A stretch of 64,000 nucleotides of DNA, taken from positions 11,165,525-11,229,524 of the forward strand of contig JAJEKV010000017.1 of assembly GCA_021234155.1 (NCBI GenBank), written 5' to 3'. The notes under the pieces are model-generated. The model worked only from the letters and a program-made list of their open reading frames with translations. It was not told where the DNA came from and ran no database searches. This document shows positions 22,274-33,564 of this stretch, one piece after another. A program made the position numbers and the translations under genes. The stretch comes from Isoetes taiwanensis. Its lineage: Eukaryota; Streptophyta; Lycopodiopsida; Isoetales; Isoetaceae. How positions within the stretch are numbered: the first letter of the stretch is position 1; each line of letters starts with the position of its first letter.

Positions 22274-23152
22274 TCTCGCCAAAACAAGAAAAAGGCTGGT
22301 CCCCTCAGCCATATAATGTCAAAAATAAATAACTAGAGGGGTCTTCAACTTTGTACCAAGGTGTCTATGATAGAATAAGAGTGTGAAATGCAAATGTTGA
22401 TGAAGTGAGTGTAAAGGTGATGATGAAATGATGTGGATGGAATATGGTGAGTGAGAAAGGCAGAAATGAGTGTGAAAATGACAAGGTGGTGATGGAATGA
22501 TGGTGAATGGAATATAGTGAGTGAGAAGAGATAAAAGTGAGTGTGAATATGACAAGGTGATGATGAAATGGAGATGAAGTGAGTGTGCAAGTGTTTGAAA
22601 CTTCGCCAAAACAAGAAAATGTGTGTCTTCTTCTTGGTCTTCAACAAGTGCAACTCTGCTGTGATGGTAAAGATGAATTGCAGAGTGCCTTTCTTCTTTA
22701 AGGAATGAGAACAAGAATAAGGAGTTCAAATGGAAGGTAGGACTACTTATGACAGATGAAAAATATGGAGGAAGAGTGCACCTGTCATGGAAACACAAAC
22801 CAATTAGTCTCAAATCCTTGCAACTCTGCTATGATGGTGAAGGTGATTTTGCAGAGTGCTGTTAAGGTGTGGAAAAACAAGAATAGAAGGTTGGATGGAT
22901 GGTAGGAATGCTTAAGACAGGTGAATAAAAATGGAAGAAGAATGCTCCTGCATATGACACTTGGTAATCATTAGTAACAACCCTGTTCTTGAGATCATCT
23001 ATACTGTTATCTGGTCAAATCAATCTATGAACATGAAACCAATTCTATTAGAGTAATGTGCTCAAAGTCAAACTGTTCTATCTATTGAAATAGTGTGCTT
23101 AAAAATCAAACTGATTTAACTACTTTAAACCTACCACACATCTCCAAACTTT
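22274..23152 (-). other. Non-coding internal region between integrase and 3' LTR
   Basis: It contains repeated GTGAGTGTGAAAATGACAAGG-like units (about 22380-22600) and two copies of a CAACTCTGCT(G/A)TGATGGT block (22653 and 22821). The motif TCTCGCCAAAACAA directly beside the LTR recurs beside the LTR at 63444, so this is family sequence. Open frames here are low-complexity by-products. No canonical polypurine tract is obvious on the - strand. Confidence 0.6.
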
Positions 23153-24245
23153 TTAATGAAAGAATAGGGACAAGCAAGCATGCTGGTCCCAATACCTTTT
23201 CAGGTGCAAGATATTGATTGGATTTAACAGTGGCATTCCTGAAGCAACCTCTTGTAACCAATAAGAGTTAGCACCTGCAGGTTCCAATACTACAAAAGGT
23301 CCTTCCCAAATATTGTCAAATTTTCCAGCTGAGTCTTCCTTTGACTTGTTCCATTTGAGAACAAGCTCTCCTTTCTTAAAGGTGCCTTGTATTTTGTGTG
23401 CAGCCTTGAATGCAGCCAGATCTTTGGCCTTTTTCACCAGATTGGTGTTCTCAGCTTCCATTCTGTACTCATCTAAGTGTAACAGGGCGTCCAATCTTTC
23501 CTGTAAGGCATGTTCAAAAGGTAAGCATAATTTATGAGCTAATCTCAAGGAAGGTAACTCAAGTTCCCACTTGGTAGAACTGCTTCTATGCCATAGACCA
23601 AATTGAAAGGTGTATGATTTGTAGCTGTTTTGATAGTGACTCTGTAAGCCCAAAGTGCATCCACTATTTTGATATGCCAATCCTTTTTGTTAATCTCAAC
23701 TGTCTTCTGCAAGATATTTTTCAACACTTTGTTAGTAGCTTCAGCTTGTCCATTACCCTGAGGATAATATGAAGAACTTTTGGTGTGCTTGGCCTTCAAG
23801 ATGTTCAACAAGTTAGCAATAACTTCATTAACAAAAGGCGTGCCCCTATCAGAATGCAACTGAAAAGGAATACCAAACCTAGAACAAACATACTCATGTA
23901 AAAATCTTGCAGTTTGTGGCAAAGATTAGCTTGTCTCAAAGGTATAGCTTCTGCCCATTTAGTAAAATAATAACTGGCCACAATGATATGCTGATGTTGA
24001 CCTACGTAAAGAAGGATTAATAGGGCCAATATAATCTAATCCCCAAATCTGAAAGGGCCCCGGAGATATGATGGAATTAAGGGCACTTGAAGTAAAATTC
24101 TTTTGCTAAAGATTTGGCATTGATGGCAAGTCTTTATAATCTCATAACAATCTTTAAAAACAAGAGGCCAATAATATCTAGCCCCGAGAATCTTTTTGTT
24201 TGTAGTATCACCAAAGAAATGCCCTCCACAAATACCTTTGTGCAT
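23153..24245 (-). pseudogene. Integrase of the 10.3-kb gypsy element
   Basis: Read on the - strand. The zinc domain has HKGICGGHFFGDTTNKKIL and YEIIKTCHQCQIF (24036-24245), giving the HHCC pattern. The core follows with YFTKWAEAIPLRQAN, RFGIPFQLHSDRGTPFVNE (second aspartate), SSYYPQGNGQAEATNKVLK (glutamate) and DALWAYRVTIKTATNHTPF. The C-terminal domain includes KKGELVLKWNKSKEDSAGK, IWEGPFVVLEP and NILHLKRYW. Frame changes occur near 23550 and 23930 and in the zinc-to-core gap. No chromodomain follows. Confidence 0.88.
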
Positions 24246-25700
24246 TTCCCATGATTAGAGCGGACTCACTTTCATTCACACACCTCAACAACACTCCATC
24301 TCGGTTGACTTTGCACAAGACATTGTCTATCATCTTGAATTGTCCATTTATCCTTGAGTCTCCTTTTTCGCTTGAAGTGAGGCTTGAAGAGATGATTCCA
24401 TGTTGTAAGAAGTCTCTAATAGGTTGTTGCCACCCACCATCGCCTTGATCTTCCGAGTTACCTCTACATGAGCTACCGCAAGTGAAATGTCAGCAGATAT
24501 CCAACTCATCTTCATGGTCAAAAAATATATAAGGCAAATAAAGGCTAGGACTTCGCACCAAATGTAATTCTTTTACGTAAATATCATAACTTTGCAACTT
24601 ACAAGCCCATCTTTGATTTTTGGCTTATCGGTTGCCTTACCAAACAAGAGACCCATTGGATTTTGCTTCATGTAGACTTGACTTGACTCTTTCGAAGCAA
24701 GTGTCCTTGCCTATTGATAAGAAACATGAGGGCAGCAAAGACACTTTTTTTCTATTCTCGTATATCTCTCCTCTAGAGCGCAGACCATTGTTTACTTGCA
24801 AACACTATGGTATGCTTATCCCGCAAAAATGGCTAACCCTATAGCTTTTTTAGTAACAAATAATATAAACTTCAAATGGCATATTCAAATCTGGTTTTCT
24901 CAAAAGTGTGGCTTCACATATGGATAGAATGAGGAAGTCAAAAGCCTCTTGGCACTCAAGTCCATGTGATAGGTATATGCTTACTTTCTCGACTTAGAGA
25001 ACTTACCTACCCTTGTCAATCTAGAAATGGGGCTCAAAATATGAGCAAAATTAGGAATATACATCCCGAGAAAACTTGTCATACCAACAAAACTTTTGAC
25101 CTGTTTTAGATTCTTGGGAGGTGCTAATTTTTGAGAGCTTCAATCTTGTCTTGAGCAACTTGAATGCCTTGGCTGGATACTTCATGCCCTAAGAGTTATC
25201 CTTTTGATGCAAAAAAAGATGCATTTCTTTGGATTTAGATTGACTCTGAACTCCCCGCACAAAGAACAAATTTTTGCAAGTAGCTCCACATGATTAGATG
25301 GATGAGAGCCTAAGCAAAGGTCATCTAAGTACACTCTGAACTCTTCAAGAGACATTGATTTGAAAATAACATCCATTGCCCTTTGAAGGTAGCTGGAGCA
25401 TTCATCAAACCAAAAGGCATTCTTTTCATAGCATATGTACCCCGTGGAGTGATAAAAGAAGTTTTTGGCTGGTCTTATTCTTTGATGCTGATCCGGTTGA
25501 ATCCTCGAGAATCCATCCAAAATGAATACACTTCCTTACCCCGCCACAAGATATAGGATCTCTTCTAGAAAAGGCAAAGGGTAACAATCCTTGATGGTGG
25601 CTTTGTTGAGATCTCGATAATCAATGCAAATTCTTAAAGCACCACTTTTCTTCTCCACAGAACAATGCAAGATACCCATTCGGATTAATGATTTCAAGAA
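24246..25700 (-). pseudogene. Reverse transcriptase and RNase H remnants
   Basis: RT blocks on the - strand are [19 protein letters not shown] (about 25600-25660), [40 protein letters not shown], the catalytic VYLDDLCLGS (about 25305-25335) and VNLNPKKCIF. VKSFVGMTSFLGMYIPNFA follows near 25040-25110. Below about 24960 the RNase H region is mostly unreadable, with only short blocks in shifting frames. The catalytic RT aspartates are kept, but stops and frameshifts make the gene non-functional. Confidence 0.82.
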
Positions 25701-26341
25701 TCACACCGCATCTAACATCTTATTCAATTCATCCTTTATTAACCCCATAAGTGAAGCATTAATTCTCCTTAATTTTTGAAAGACAAAGTTTACAACCTTC
25801 CTTGATTTTAATTTCAAATTGGCATACCTCGGTTTTGATACCGATAGTTCTCAATAGTCCCAAGCAAATACATCTTTTCTTTCTTCAAAAACATTTGTAT
25901 GCTCTCCCCTGCTTTTGATATTCAATCAGATCTCCAACAAAAGAGTTCTAGGTGTACCATTTTTTGTGATCACAATCTCTTCAAGATCCTTTTTTTCTCG
26001 ATGCATCAATGGTCAAAATAGGACAGAGTGCTTTCACTTCATTGTCATCAAGGTCATCTTCAGAATAGCTCCCTCACAAATGTGACATGAGAGTTTCCCT
26101 ACACAGGCATCACCTCAAAATTTTTTTCTCTTGGGATATGAGTGATCCTCCATGAAGCAAAGCTTGAGAGCACTCCCATTGCCCGATTCTTCAAAAAGCT
26201 CCATATCCGTATTTTTGTTTGATAATCTCCTGAAACTTGTCTCGCAAATTAATTGTGAATCACCGAAATATGGATATTGGCAATATCCATAGCTTTGGCT
26301 TCTTGAAGGCCCCGCAATCAAAGCTTTATATTCTCGCCACA
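25701..26341 (-). pseudogene. Linker between protease and reverse transcriptase
   Basis: A degraded pol segment continuing the - strand coding from protease towards RT. Frames are short and no diagnostic motif can be assigned. It is included because the flanking domains are in order and the spacing fits. Confidence 0.55.
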
Positions 26342-27400
26342 TTAGAAGTGACTTGAGGAAAAATTCTTTCTACTTTTAGCTAAGAGTTTGTGAGAAGAAT
26401 CTTTCAAAATAGCAGCAGATGATGCAACATTTAGTTTTTTAGAGATACCTCCATCAAACCCTAAGAAACCTGTTGGTCCTTGTTTGCTGGGAAGTGCACA
26501 CTCCATAATAAGGGGAACCATTTCATATTTTCTTGGTCTTGTGTTTTTTAACCTGTAAGATCCCAAAGGCTCCTCAATTAGCATTTCTTTAATAAAGTTT
26601 ACCTCTTCTTTGGAGTCATAGGAGCCTTCTTGGTTGTAAATAGTAGCAGTTTGGGAGCCATTGGAGATGGTACATCTCCCTTGAGACCGTGACCGCCTAG
26701 CATCCACAAGAGCTAGCCATCTCCTCCCTAAAAGTAGGTCATAGATATCAGATTCATCTCCTATATCTTCAAAAGCCACCACAATAAAGTTAGCAGCCAC
26801 AGCTTATGCCTTCGTAGATAATGGCACTTTAGTCACCACACCAATAGGAGTAATTTTAGCATTATAAAAAGATCTTAGTAATATAGAAGCTCTCTTGTCC
26901 ACCTCGAAACCACACTTCTTCATAATGTGATATGGCATGATGTTTAGGGGAGATCCCCCATCAAGTAATACATTGGAAAAGGTAAAACCTCCTAGAGCAG
27001 CTGAACATGTAAATGCTCCGGGGGTCTTCTTCATTCATTGCTAGAATAAGATCGGTGGCATCAGTGAAGTTTATACAAGCATTTAATTGTTCACCACTAG
27101 TTTGCTGGAGCACCCTTTTTCTGTAGCTGGGTGCAATCTTTAGCGGTGTGAAAAGATCCACACTCACCTTAGAATTTTTGAGCAAAATATCCACTTCATC
27201 AAAGTCTTGGTCTTTCTTACCAACTTTTTGTCAGATATCGAAAGCAGGTGATTCCATTGTAGGTGATGGAGACCTAGCTGTGGGATGTCTACTGATTCAA
27301 AGATGTGTATTGACTTCATTCATTCTTCTAGTTTGCACCGCCATAACTTCTTCAGTTTGGGAGCTTCAGAGCCTGGATAAACCTTATTGAAGTACTTGGT
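26342..27400 (-). pseudogene. Protease region of the 10.3-kb gypsy element
   Basis: After a pre-protease stretch (VDILLKNSKVSVDLFTPLK, about 27135-27195) the retropepsin core reads FSNVLLDGGSPLNIMPYHI (about 26925-26985). Here DGG replaces the usual DTG or DSG, as in many plant Tat/Athila-type elements. Next come KKCGFEVDKRASILLRSF and, after a frameshift at about 26800, FEDIGDESDIYDLLLGRRWL. The 26342-26800 frame is an acidic linker towards RT. Confidence 0.82.
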
Positions 27401-27466
27401 TCAAGAAATCTCACAGGGGCTTAGGTTCTCGACCTCTTTTCTTGTTCCCGCTTGGCAAAGTATTCT

Positions 27467-28531
27467 TTAACAAAGACATCTAACATCGGTATGACCAACT
27501 TCTTTGCGAAAAGAACAAACAGGACATTCTTTTCCAAAGTGGCCTTTCCTATTGCATTTAGAACACACTTGCCAATAGCAAATTTCTGATGGATGAGTAT
27601 TCCTATTGCAATGGATACATTCAGGGTAAGTTTTACCTGTTCTTGCAGTTTTGAGCTCAACTAGTTGTTTGGTTAATTACGCTAAAGCCTCGATAACCTT
27701 AGATAGGTCTGATTTAACCTCTCTAACTTGAGAACTAGCTTCCTCCTCCTTAGATTTCTTCTTTTCTTTCTGTATGGCATAAACTGGGATGGAAGGGTGA
27801 TGATCATAGTGTGCATCAGTAGCATCAGGGTAAAAAAGATCATGGCCATGGTGGGAGATATGGTGCTTATCAGGCAAGGTAGAGAGCATCTGAGTCAGAT
27901 CAGTAGTTTTGGCAAAAACTTTGTATATGGAATCGAATCCTTCAGCAGCTTGGATCTTAAGCAATTTCCTTTGGATATCCGGCCTCCTTTCCGGACCATT
28001 GATGAAAGCAAAGCACTAAAAAAGTGTGGGAATTGTGACCTGTGCTCTTTGGCACCTGCTCATAAATGTGCTAAATCTTTCTTTGTACTGATTCACACTC
28101 TCCCCTGCATGTATAGAGAAACTTTGCAATTCATTAACCAAATCTTTGGGAGCAGCCAACTTACCAAACCTGTCCAGGAATTTCTTGACGAGTTCACCCC
28201 ATGAGGTGGTACCCATTAACTTCTCATAAGTTAACCAAGCACCAGCTTCACTCTCATCTTTGAAACATTTTTCAAATTCTGAAAGCTTGCATCCTTTCTT
28301 GAAACCATAATCCCTGTAATAATCTTCAAATATTCTCAAAAAGTTGTTAGCACTCATGCTAGAATCAAAGGTAGGCAAAGGAACAGGGACATTCAACTCA
28401 AATTGGTATGGCATGTTTTGAAGTAAGCTAGCTGAGAAACTTGAAGGCAGTGGCCTTTCTCTGCAATGATCTGGGATATCAACATCTTCCAATTGTTCTT
28501 GTTCTGCTGGAAATTTTTGTTTTGGAGCCAT
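27467..28531 (-). pseudogene. Gag of the 10.3-kb gypsy element
   Basis: The start is the ATG at 28529-28531 (MAPKQKFPAEQEQLEDVDIP), 20 bp inside the primer binding site. A longer frame begins with TTG inside the primer site and is less likely. Capsid-type blocks include FLRIFEDYYRDYGFKKGCKL, GAWLTYEKLMGTTSWGELVK and QYKERFSTFMSRC. Only two nonsense codons, at about 28016-28018 and 27677-27679, interrupt an otherwise continuous frame. It ends in zinc knuckles, including a perfect CSKCNRKGHFGKEC at about 27530, and stops at 27467-27469. Gag is thus far better kept than pol. Confidence 0.88.
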
Positions 28532-28551
28532 GAGTTCTGAGATCCAGGAAG

Positions 28552-28569
28552 ATCTCGGTAGGACCTCCA
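28552..28569 (-). promoter_or_regulatory. Primer binding site, probably tRNA-Gln
   Basis: On the - strand TGGAGGTCCTACCGAGAT begins three bases after the 5' LTR. Its complement ends GGACCTCCA, like a mature tRNA 3' end with CCA. It resembles plant tRNA-Gln from memory of the acceptor and T-arm; the assignment is likely but unverified. Confidence 0.75.
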
Positions 28570-28572
28570 AAA

Positions 28573-30561
28573 TGTTGACCCTAAACCTGGCTTAAAGGTC
28601 AACCACAAGAAACCAACTCGAGTTTTCACTCAAATTGGGGTTAGGACCTCCAGATCACTTAAGGTGACCAGTCTATGCAGGGAAATTCCAAAGATAAGTT
28701 CAAAAAATTTGAGTTCTATACCTTTCCCATTTTCAGAAAATGGCACCTTTGCCAAAACAATTGTGGTGTTGAGACGCAGATCGATTTTTTAAGTCAGATG
28801 CTGTAGGCTTGGTCAAAAAAGTTGTAGGTAACCAACAGTAAAGCCTCTGACCAAGTCAGAAACTTAATCTGTGAGTTATTCGAGCTCAAAGTGAGGTCAA
28901 ATTTTGGTCAATAGAGGTCAAATGTAGAAAACAGTGATCAGAAATTGGGATTTGGAGTTGCCAATCATCTTTTTGAGAATTTCCAAAGCAGATAGGTTGC
29001 AATGGTGCTAGGGAAGAGAGGCAAGCAGTCAAATCCTCATTTGGATGTGTAGGGGTATTTTTTGTGACTAGATTTGGCAAAACACAGTCAAAACTGTTCA
29101 AACCCGAGAGTAATTTTTTTGAATTTGAGCTATACCTGGTATTTTTGAATGATTCCAACTCCTTTAATTCTCATAACACCCAAGAATAGGTGGCCGATAG
29201 GCCAAGGGTGCTAAAAGCACTCAAGGATTTTTCTGTAGAATTTTCTGTGGCAATAATTGCTAAGGAAAATATCAGAGATGAATTCAACAACTTGACAGTC
29301 AATTTGGATTTATATGAAGGTAAATATATCAAGATAACAACAGATAAGGGTGCTTCATAGTCTCAAGTACAAGAAAATAATCATCAAAAGTCATAAGGAA
29401 ATTTCTGAAAGTAATGTCAACTAAATCTTGTAGATCCAGTTGAGGAGAGCTCAAGAACTTCAAGGATCGTCCAGATCTTGCTCAGCAATGATCAATGTAT
29501 GATCTGAATACTTCTGGGCCTTCGAAAATGTTCTGATTGTGTTTCCCCTGTATATATAGTTTTTGAATTTCGATTCCAGTGATTTCGGGTGATAAATTTA
29601 GGCTTAAATTGTTGCTTAAGTTCCGGAATCCAAGAATAGATTGGTTGCAGGAAGAATGGAGCGCGGGATGGCGTGATTCGAGCTGGGTTTCCAATTTTAG
29701 GGTTCTTCAGCTGTATTTTCGCATATTTTGCGCGATACGATTTCGTATTTCTGAAGGAATATGCCCTGTATATGCCGTATTTGATCATTTAAAAAACTTG
29801 GCTAATGGTTTCAAGGCATTTTCCATGGAATACCTAAAAAAGGTTATAACTTCTCAACCATAGGGAAGGATACCCACACGCGCAAAGGGATATAGAATCT
29901 TTAGGGCATCTTTTGACAAGGTTTAGGATATACCAAGGAGAGCATGATGGAGTAGGAATGGAGGTAAAAGAAATCATTAAGGGCTAGTAGGAAGATAAGA
30001 ATAGGAATGCAAAAGAGGGGAATAATAACTTTGCAACAAGGGCTTGAATTTTTTGAATAAGTAATGTAGTGACATTTGGAGGAAATGGCAAAGGATTTGA
30101 GCAAAATGGTAGTTATGGCAAGGTGAGCATGGCAAGGGAATAAGCAATAGGTATGAGGGAATAATGCAAGAGCAAACAAAAGGGAGTATAAATATAGGAA
30201 AAAGGCTAGGAAATTTCAAGGGGCAAGAATAGAAATGAGTAAGAATGGCTAGGGAATGGAATCAAATACCATGGGGTCTTCCAAACTTTGAACTTCCAAT
30301 CTTCAAAAAATGCCTTCCAAACTTCTTTACCCAGAATCTTCTAGAGCATATTCTTGACTAAGCACTTTGACCTTAAATAAAGTACCTCATGTGAGTTTTG
30401 AACCTTGAGCACTTGTTGACTTGAAGAATGAACACCCTTTGACCTCCATATCAATATTCAATGCCAAGAATCTTCCAAACTTTGACCTAGTATTCCAAAA
30501 TAAGTTGACCTAGTTTTGAATGCATGGATCACAATTAGCATGTTGCGCTTTGGGGGCAACA
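28573..30561 (-). repeat. 5' LTR of the 10.3-kb gypsy element
   Basis: The 1,989-bp LTR has the same TGTTGACC and GGCAACA ends as the left copy. On the - strand it is the upstream LTR and carries the promoter. Its outer edge is followed by TTGTC. Confidence 0.93.
30186..30197 (-). promoter_or_regulatory. Possible TATA box in the 5' LTR
   Basis: On the - strand the sequence reads CTATATTTATAC followed by a pyrimidine-rich stretch. It lies about 370 bp into the upstream LTR, a plausible U3 promoter position. Confidence 0.35.
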
Positions 30562-30566
30562 TTGTC
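30562..30566. repeat. Target site duplication (right), TTGTC
   Basis: Exact copy of 20278-20282. Confidence 0.93.
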
Positions 30567-30850
30567 TACACATCTAGCTTGTTGCAGTCATTGAAAACAA
30601 AGTTTTTGAAACAGATTTCTTGCTTGGAAGTTGAGGAGAATGTAGTTCAAGAAATATGGGACCTTTATCTTAGTAGAGTGTGTGAATATTTAATGTTGTT
30701 TGGTTATCCCTTCATGATCAGATTTTGAACGTGGAGATGATGGTAATTCAATGTAATTGAGTTTTCCATCCATTAAAAACTAGGTGCTGTCGCACAATGG
30801 GTTGCCCGCAAGAATGGGCAAAAACAAAAAATAGATGAAAAAAGGAAGGA
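30567..30850 (+). mobile_element. LINE 3' end, downstream half of the split copy
   Basis: Removing the gypsy element and one TTGTC joins the codons across the site in one frame: DKF before, VYTSSLLQSLKTKF after. The frame then runs through VVQEIWDLYLSRVCEYLMLF to a stop near 30728. A-rich 3' sequence follows. This confirms the two LINE parts are one element. Confidence 0.8.
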
Positions 30851-30889
30851 AAGAAACCAAATCTGCAGCGTCGGGTTAGGATCATTCTA

Positions 30890-31216
30890 GAGTTGGCCGG
30901 GACTTGCAGGGAAAGGTTCTGAAGGAGCCCCAAATCTCAAGCTTCCCCCACCCCTACAATTATCTTGAGAAGCAACCTCAATAATATACTCGTTAGCTTC
31001 CACAGCCTTCTGAATGGTTCTATCCTTAGCTTTAGAGGCAACATCAGCAACATAATCTTTGGCAAAGGATATCCTTCAAGGGTTCAACAGTGGCATCTTT
31101 AGCAGAGGACCCTTTTTTTAATCAGCAACTTAATCTTTAGCAACAAGGGCTTTTTCCAGGGTAGAATCTTTAACCCAAGAAGCGGCATCTTTAGCAGAGG
31201 ATATTTTTTTGATCAA
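30890..31216 (-). pseudogene. Possible LEA-like gene fragment
   Basis: Read on the - strand, blocks such as SSAKDAASWVKDS, FAKDYVADVASKAKDR and TIQKAVEANEYIIEVAS show the repeating Ala/Lys/Asp helical pattern of group 3 (LEA_4) late embryogenesis abundant proteins. These protect cells during drying. At least two in-frame TAA codons and a frameshift break it. No clear start or splice sites were found. It might instead be a remote exon of something else. Confidence 0.35.
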
Positions 31217-33219
31217 ATAAAAAGATAAAATTTGCCCTCCAGGATCATCGAAACTTGATTTCCTATAGCTGGATTTTATGCATCATGGTGTTATCTTATC
31301 CATGCATCGATGATTCGGTCCACATGTCATGCAAATTGGAATTGTGAACAACCTCCTGGAATTGTTTAATCAATCGAAAGACTGGAATTGAAGTAACTGA
31401 GAGAGAGAGATAGAATTAATATCTTACAAATCTACAACAAAGAAACGACTACAGAAGAGCTGCGGATTTTGAAGGATTTATAACCTTGCCCATAATGGGG
31501 TCCCTGAAAAAAAGCCCAAGAGTTGAGCCTTAGAAGACAATGCTTTGAAGACAGATAACTATTCATAGAGCTTGAATTTTCATGGTCATATTGATGTTGA
31601 AACTTTATGGCTTGAATAGCATTTTACCAACTCCTTTCAGAGCAAAGGATTGTGCTCGAATTTTCTTTCAAACAAAAACATCAAACATGCAAGGCCATGA
31701 CTGCAAAGATCGAAGCATCAAACATGCAAGGCCATGACTACAAAGATCAATGGATCATTCGGATTTGAGCTCTAATTTACCCCTGCATCTAAAGACCTTT
31801 GCCCCCTTCCATGTTTCTTGTGTTCTGCTCACAGCTCTTTCAACTTTTATTGAACCCGGCAGAACAATTCCTCCAGATTAGGTTTTTTCTAGCCCTGATT
31901 ATGTAGAAACATGGGAAAGAATGTATTGGGCAGCAAAAAGGGAGCGCTTTAAGCCTAAAACATCCAGCCCTATTCATAAGAAACAGAGCAAATTGGTAAG
32001 ATCTTTGATTTTGTAGATGGAAAAATCAACTAGGGCCTGCACAGCGCTCAGAAAAAAATTGGCAAAAAGGGAAAGATTCAAGACTAAAACATCGGCCCAT
32101 GTTGATGAAGAACAGAGCAAACACAGATCCAGAATATTTGAGATCCACATATGGACGCCCTTCCTGCTGTGGCATGTGAAACAGTACTCAAGCATTGGCG
32201 CCTTCTTTACAGGCCATGTCTCAAGATTTTTTGGTTTTTATGCAGTAGAAGCTTTGATGCCAAGGTGAGCTACCAAAACTCTTATTACTGCTTTCTGATA
32301 TAGGATCAAAGAGGCAAAAGCTCCAATGGCAGAAAAAAGGTACATTGATCCAACATTGCCCCTACTGGAATGTTTATATGGGCGCATTCAGAATAGAATG
32401 TATTTGACCCAGACTCTGTAACCAAGGACTCTGTATATAGGGCTGATCTTTTACAAACTCGTTTGCATCTATTGTTACCTGCAACTCAAGCCCTTGCTTT
32501 GATAGTCAACGAATCAAGCACGGCTCTATTCTTCTTCATTCTAAATTCTTTTGCCCATCCTCTGCATGCGTCTTGCTTCATGGCATGCGCTCTTTCCCTT
32601 GCATGCAGTCTGATAATAACTTAGCACTCAGACTCCATAGAGCTCGGTTTAGAAAGTATTGGGTTTTGGTTTCATAGCATATTCATCATTCCTCACAACC
32701 GTGCAAAGGGGTTGCCCGAAAATAATGGCATCATGAAAACTTCAAAATGAGTACTTATATGTATGGTTTTGGCCTGGTTTTTTTGAGGAACCGCACAGTT
32801 TTGGATCTCTTGTTGAAGAATTGCAAGAGGGCATGAGAGTGGACTGTTAGGGACACTTTACATGCACCAGTCGCCCGATGCCCTGTTCTGCACTGTGCAA
32901 AAAGATCATACTCTGTGACAGTCACTGTGATGCTCTTCAAAAAATGGTTGGCCTTTTTTTCAAAAGGTCATATTCTGTGACCGTCGTGTGATGCTCAAAG
33001 ACTAGCTAGCCTTTTTCACGACTTTGTCAAAGATCATCTTGTAAAGAATAGCTAGTCTTTTTCACGACTTCGACGACACACGACAACATATAAATTGTCC
33101 CTTAGGGGGCATAAAGGGCCCACTTTGGGTCGTGGCTCCTAGGGCACTAGAGGAGAAGATTGAGGGGTCTCCAATGTGTCCCTCCGAAAAAATCGCCGCC
33201 GTACTATTTTGGAAGGTGT
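31217..33219. other. Intergenic region with small duplications
   Basis: A 36-bp unit containing CATGCAAGGCCATGACT is duplicated at about 31677-31750. Two related blocks with AAACATC and GAACAGAGCAAA occur near 31960 and 32085. Degenerate copies of a 60-bp unit (TCATA(C/T)TCTGTGAC and CTTTTTCACGAC) lie at 32898-33075. I see no gene. Confidence 0.45.
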
Positions 33220-33260
33220 AATTTGTGTGAGCAGGAGAAATTTCCTTGCTCACACAAATT
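33220..33260. repeat. Perfect 14-bp hairpin
   Basis: AATTTGTGTGAGCA (33220-33233) and TGCTCACACAAATT (33247-33260) are exact reverse complements around a 13-base loop. The loop itself can partly pair. No poly-U follows, and it is not a bacterial terminator context. Confidence 0.8.
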
Positions 33261-33269
33261 CACCGACGA

Positions 33270-33564
33270 AATGTTTATCACCATCAATTTGCCCAATTCT
33301 TGGGCTCTGTTCGCCGATTCTTGGGCCCTGTCTGCCCAAACTCAAATTCTTGGGACTTGTCTGCCCGATGCAATTGGAGAAGCCGATGGAGTTGATCTGT
33401 GTTGCATTTTTAAGGTGAAGCGTTGGGCATCCAAGAAGAGTTATGGCACAATGCTGTGCAGTGCAGAATTAGAGGCGGCGAAGACACTGACACATGTCGG
33501 TAGCTTTTTTCGCTTTTTAAAAACGAATTAAAAGAGGGCAAAATTTGATGGTGATAAACATTTT
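33270..33564. repeat. Segment bounded by 25-bp inverted repeats
   Basis: AATGTTTATCACCATCAA...TTTGCCC at 33270-33294 recurs inverted at 33536-33564. The 240 bp between is GC-balanced, and a 123-codon + strand frame spans 33160-33531. The layout could be a small MITE or folded DNA, but no target duplication was found. The protein frame shows no known domain. Confidence 0.5.

Larger units (their letters stand above)
20283..30561 (-). mobile_element. Complete Ty3/gypsy (non-chromodomain) LTR retrotransposon
   Basis: A 10,279-bp element on the - strand with two LTRs of about 1,990 bp, a primer binding site, gag, protease, RT, RNase H remnants and integrase. It is flanked by a perfect TTGTC duplication. 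Integrase lies last and no chromodomain follows it. The protease motif DGGSPLNIMP is of the Tat/Athila-like plant gypsy type. It sits inside a LINE. Pol is broken, yet the two LTRs are very similar, so the insertion is recent relative to the chromoviruses nearby. Confidence 0.93.

Noticed and set aside
22319-22813. 164-codon open frame on the - strand rich in His and Ser
   Set aside because: It is the translation of low-complexity GTGAGTGTGAAAATG-type repeats in the gypsy non-coding region.
33160-33531. 123-codon + strand open frame
   Set aside because: It crosses a palindrome and one arm of an inverted repeat. No known domain.
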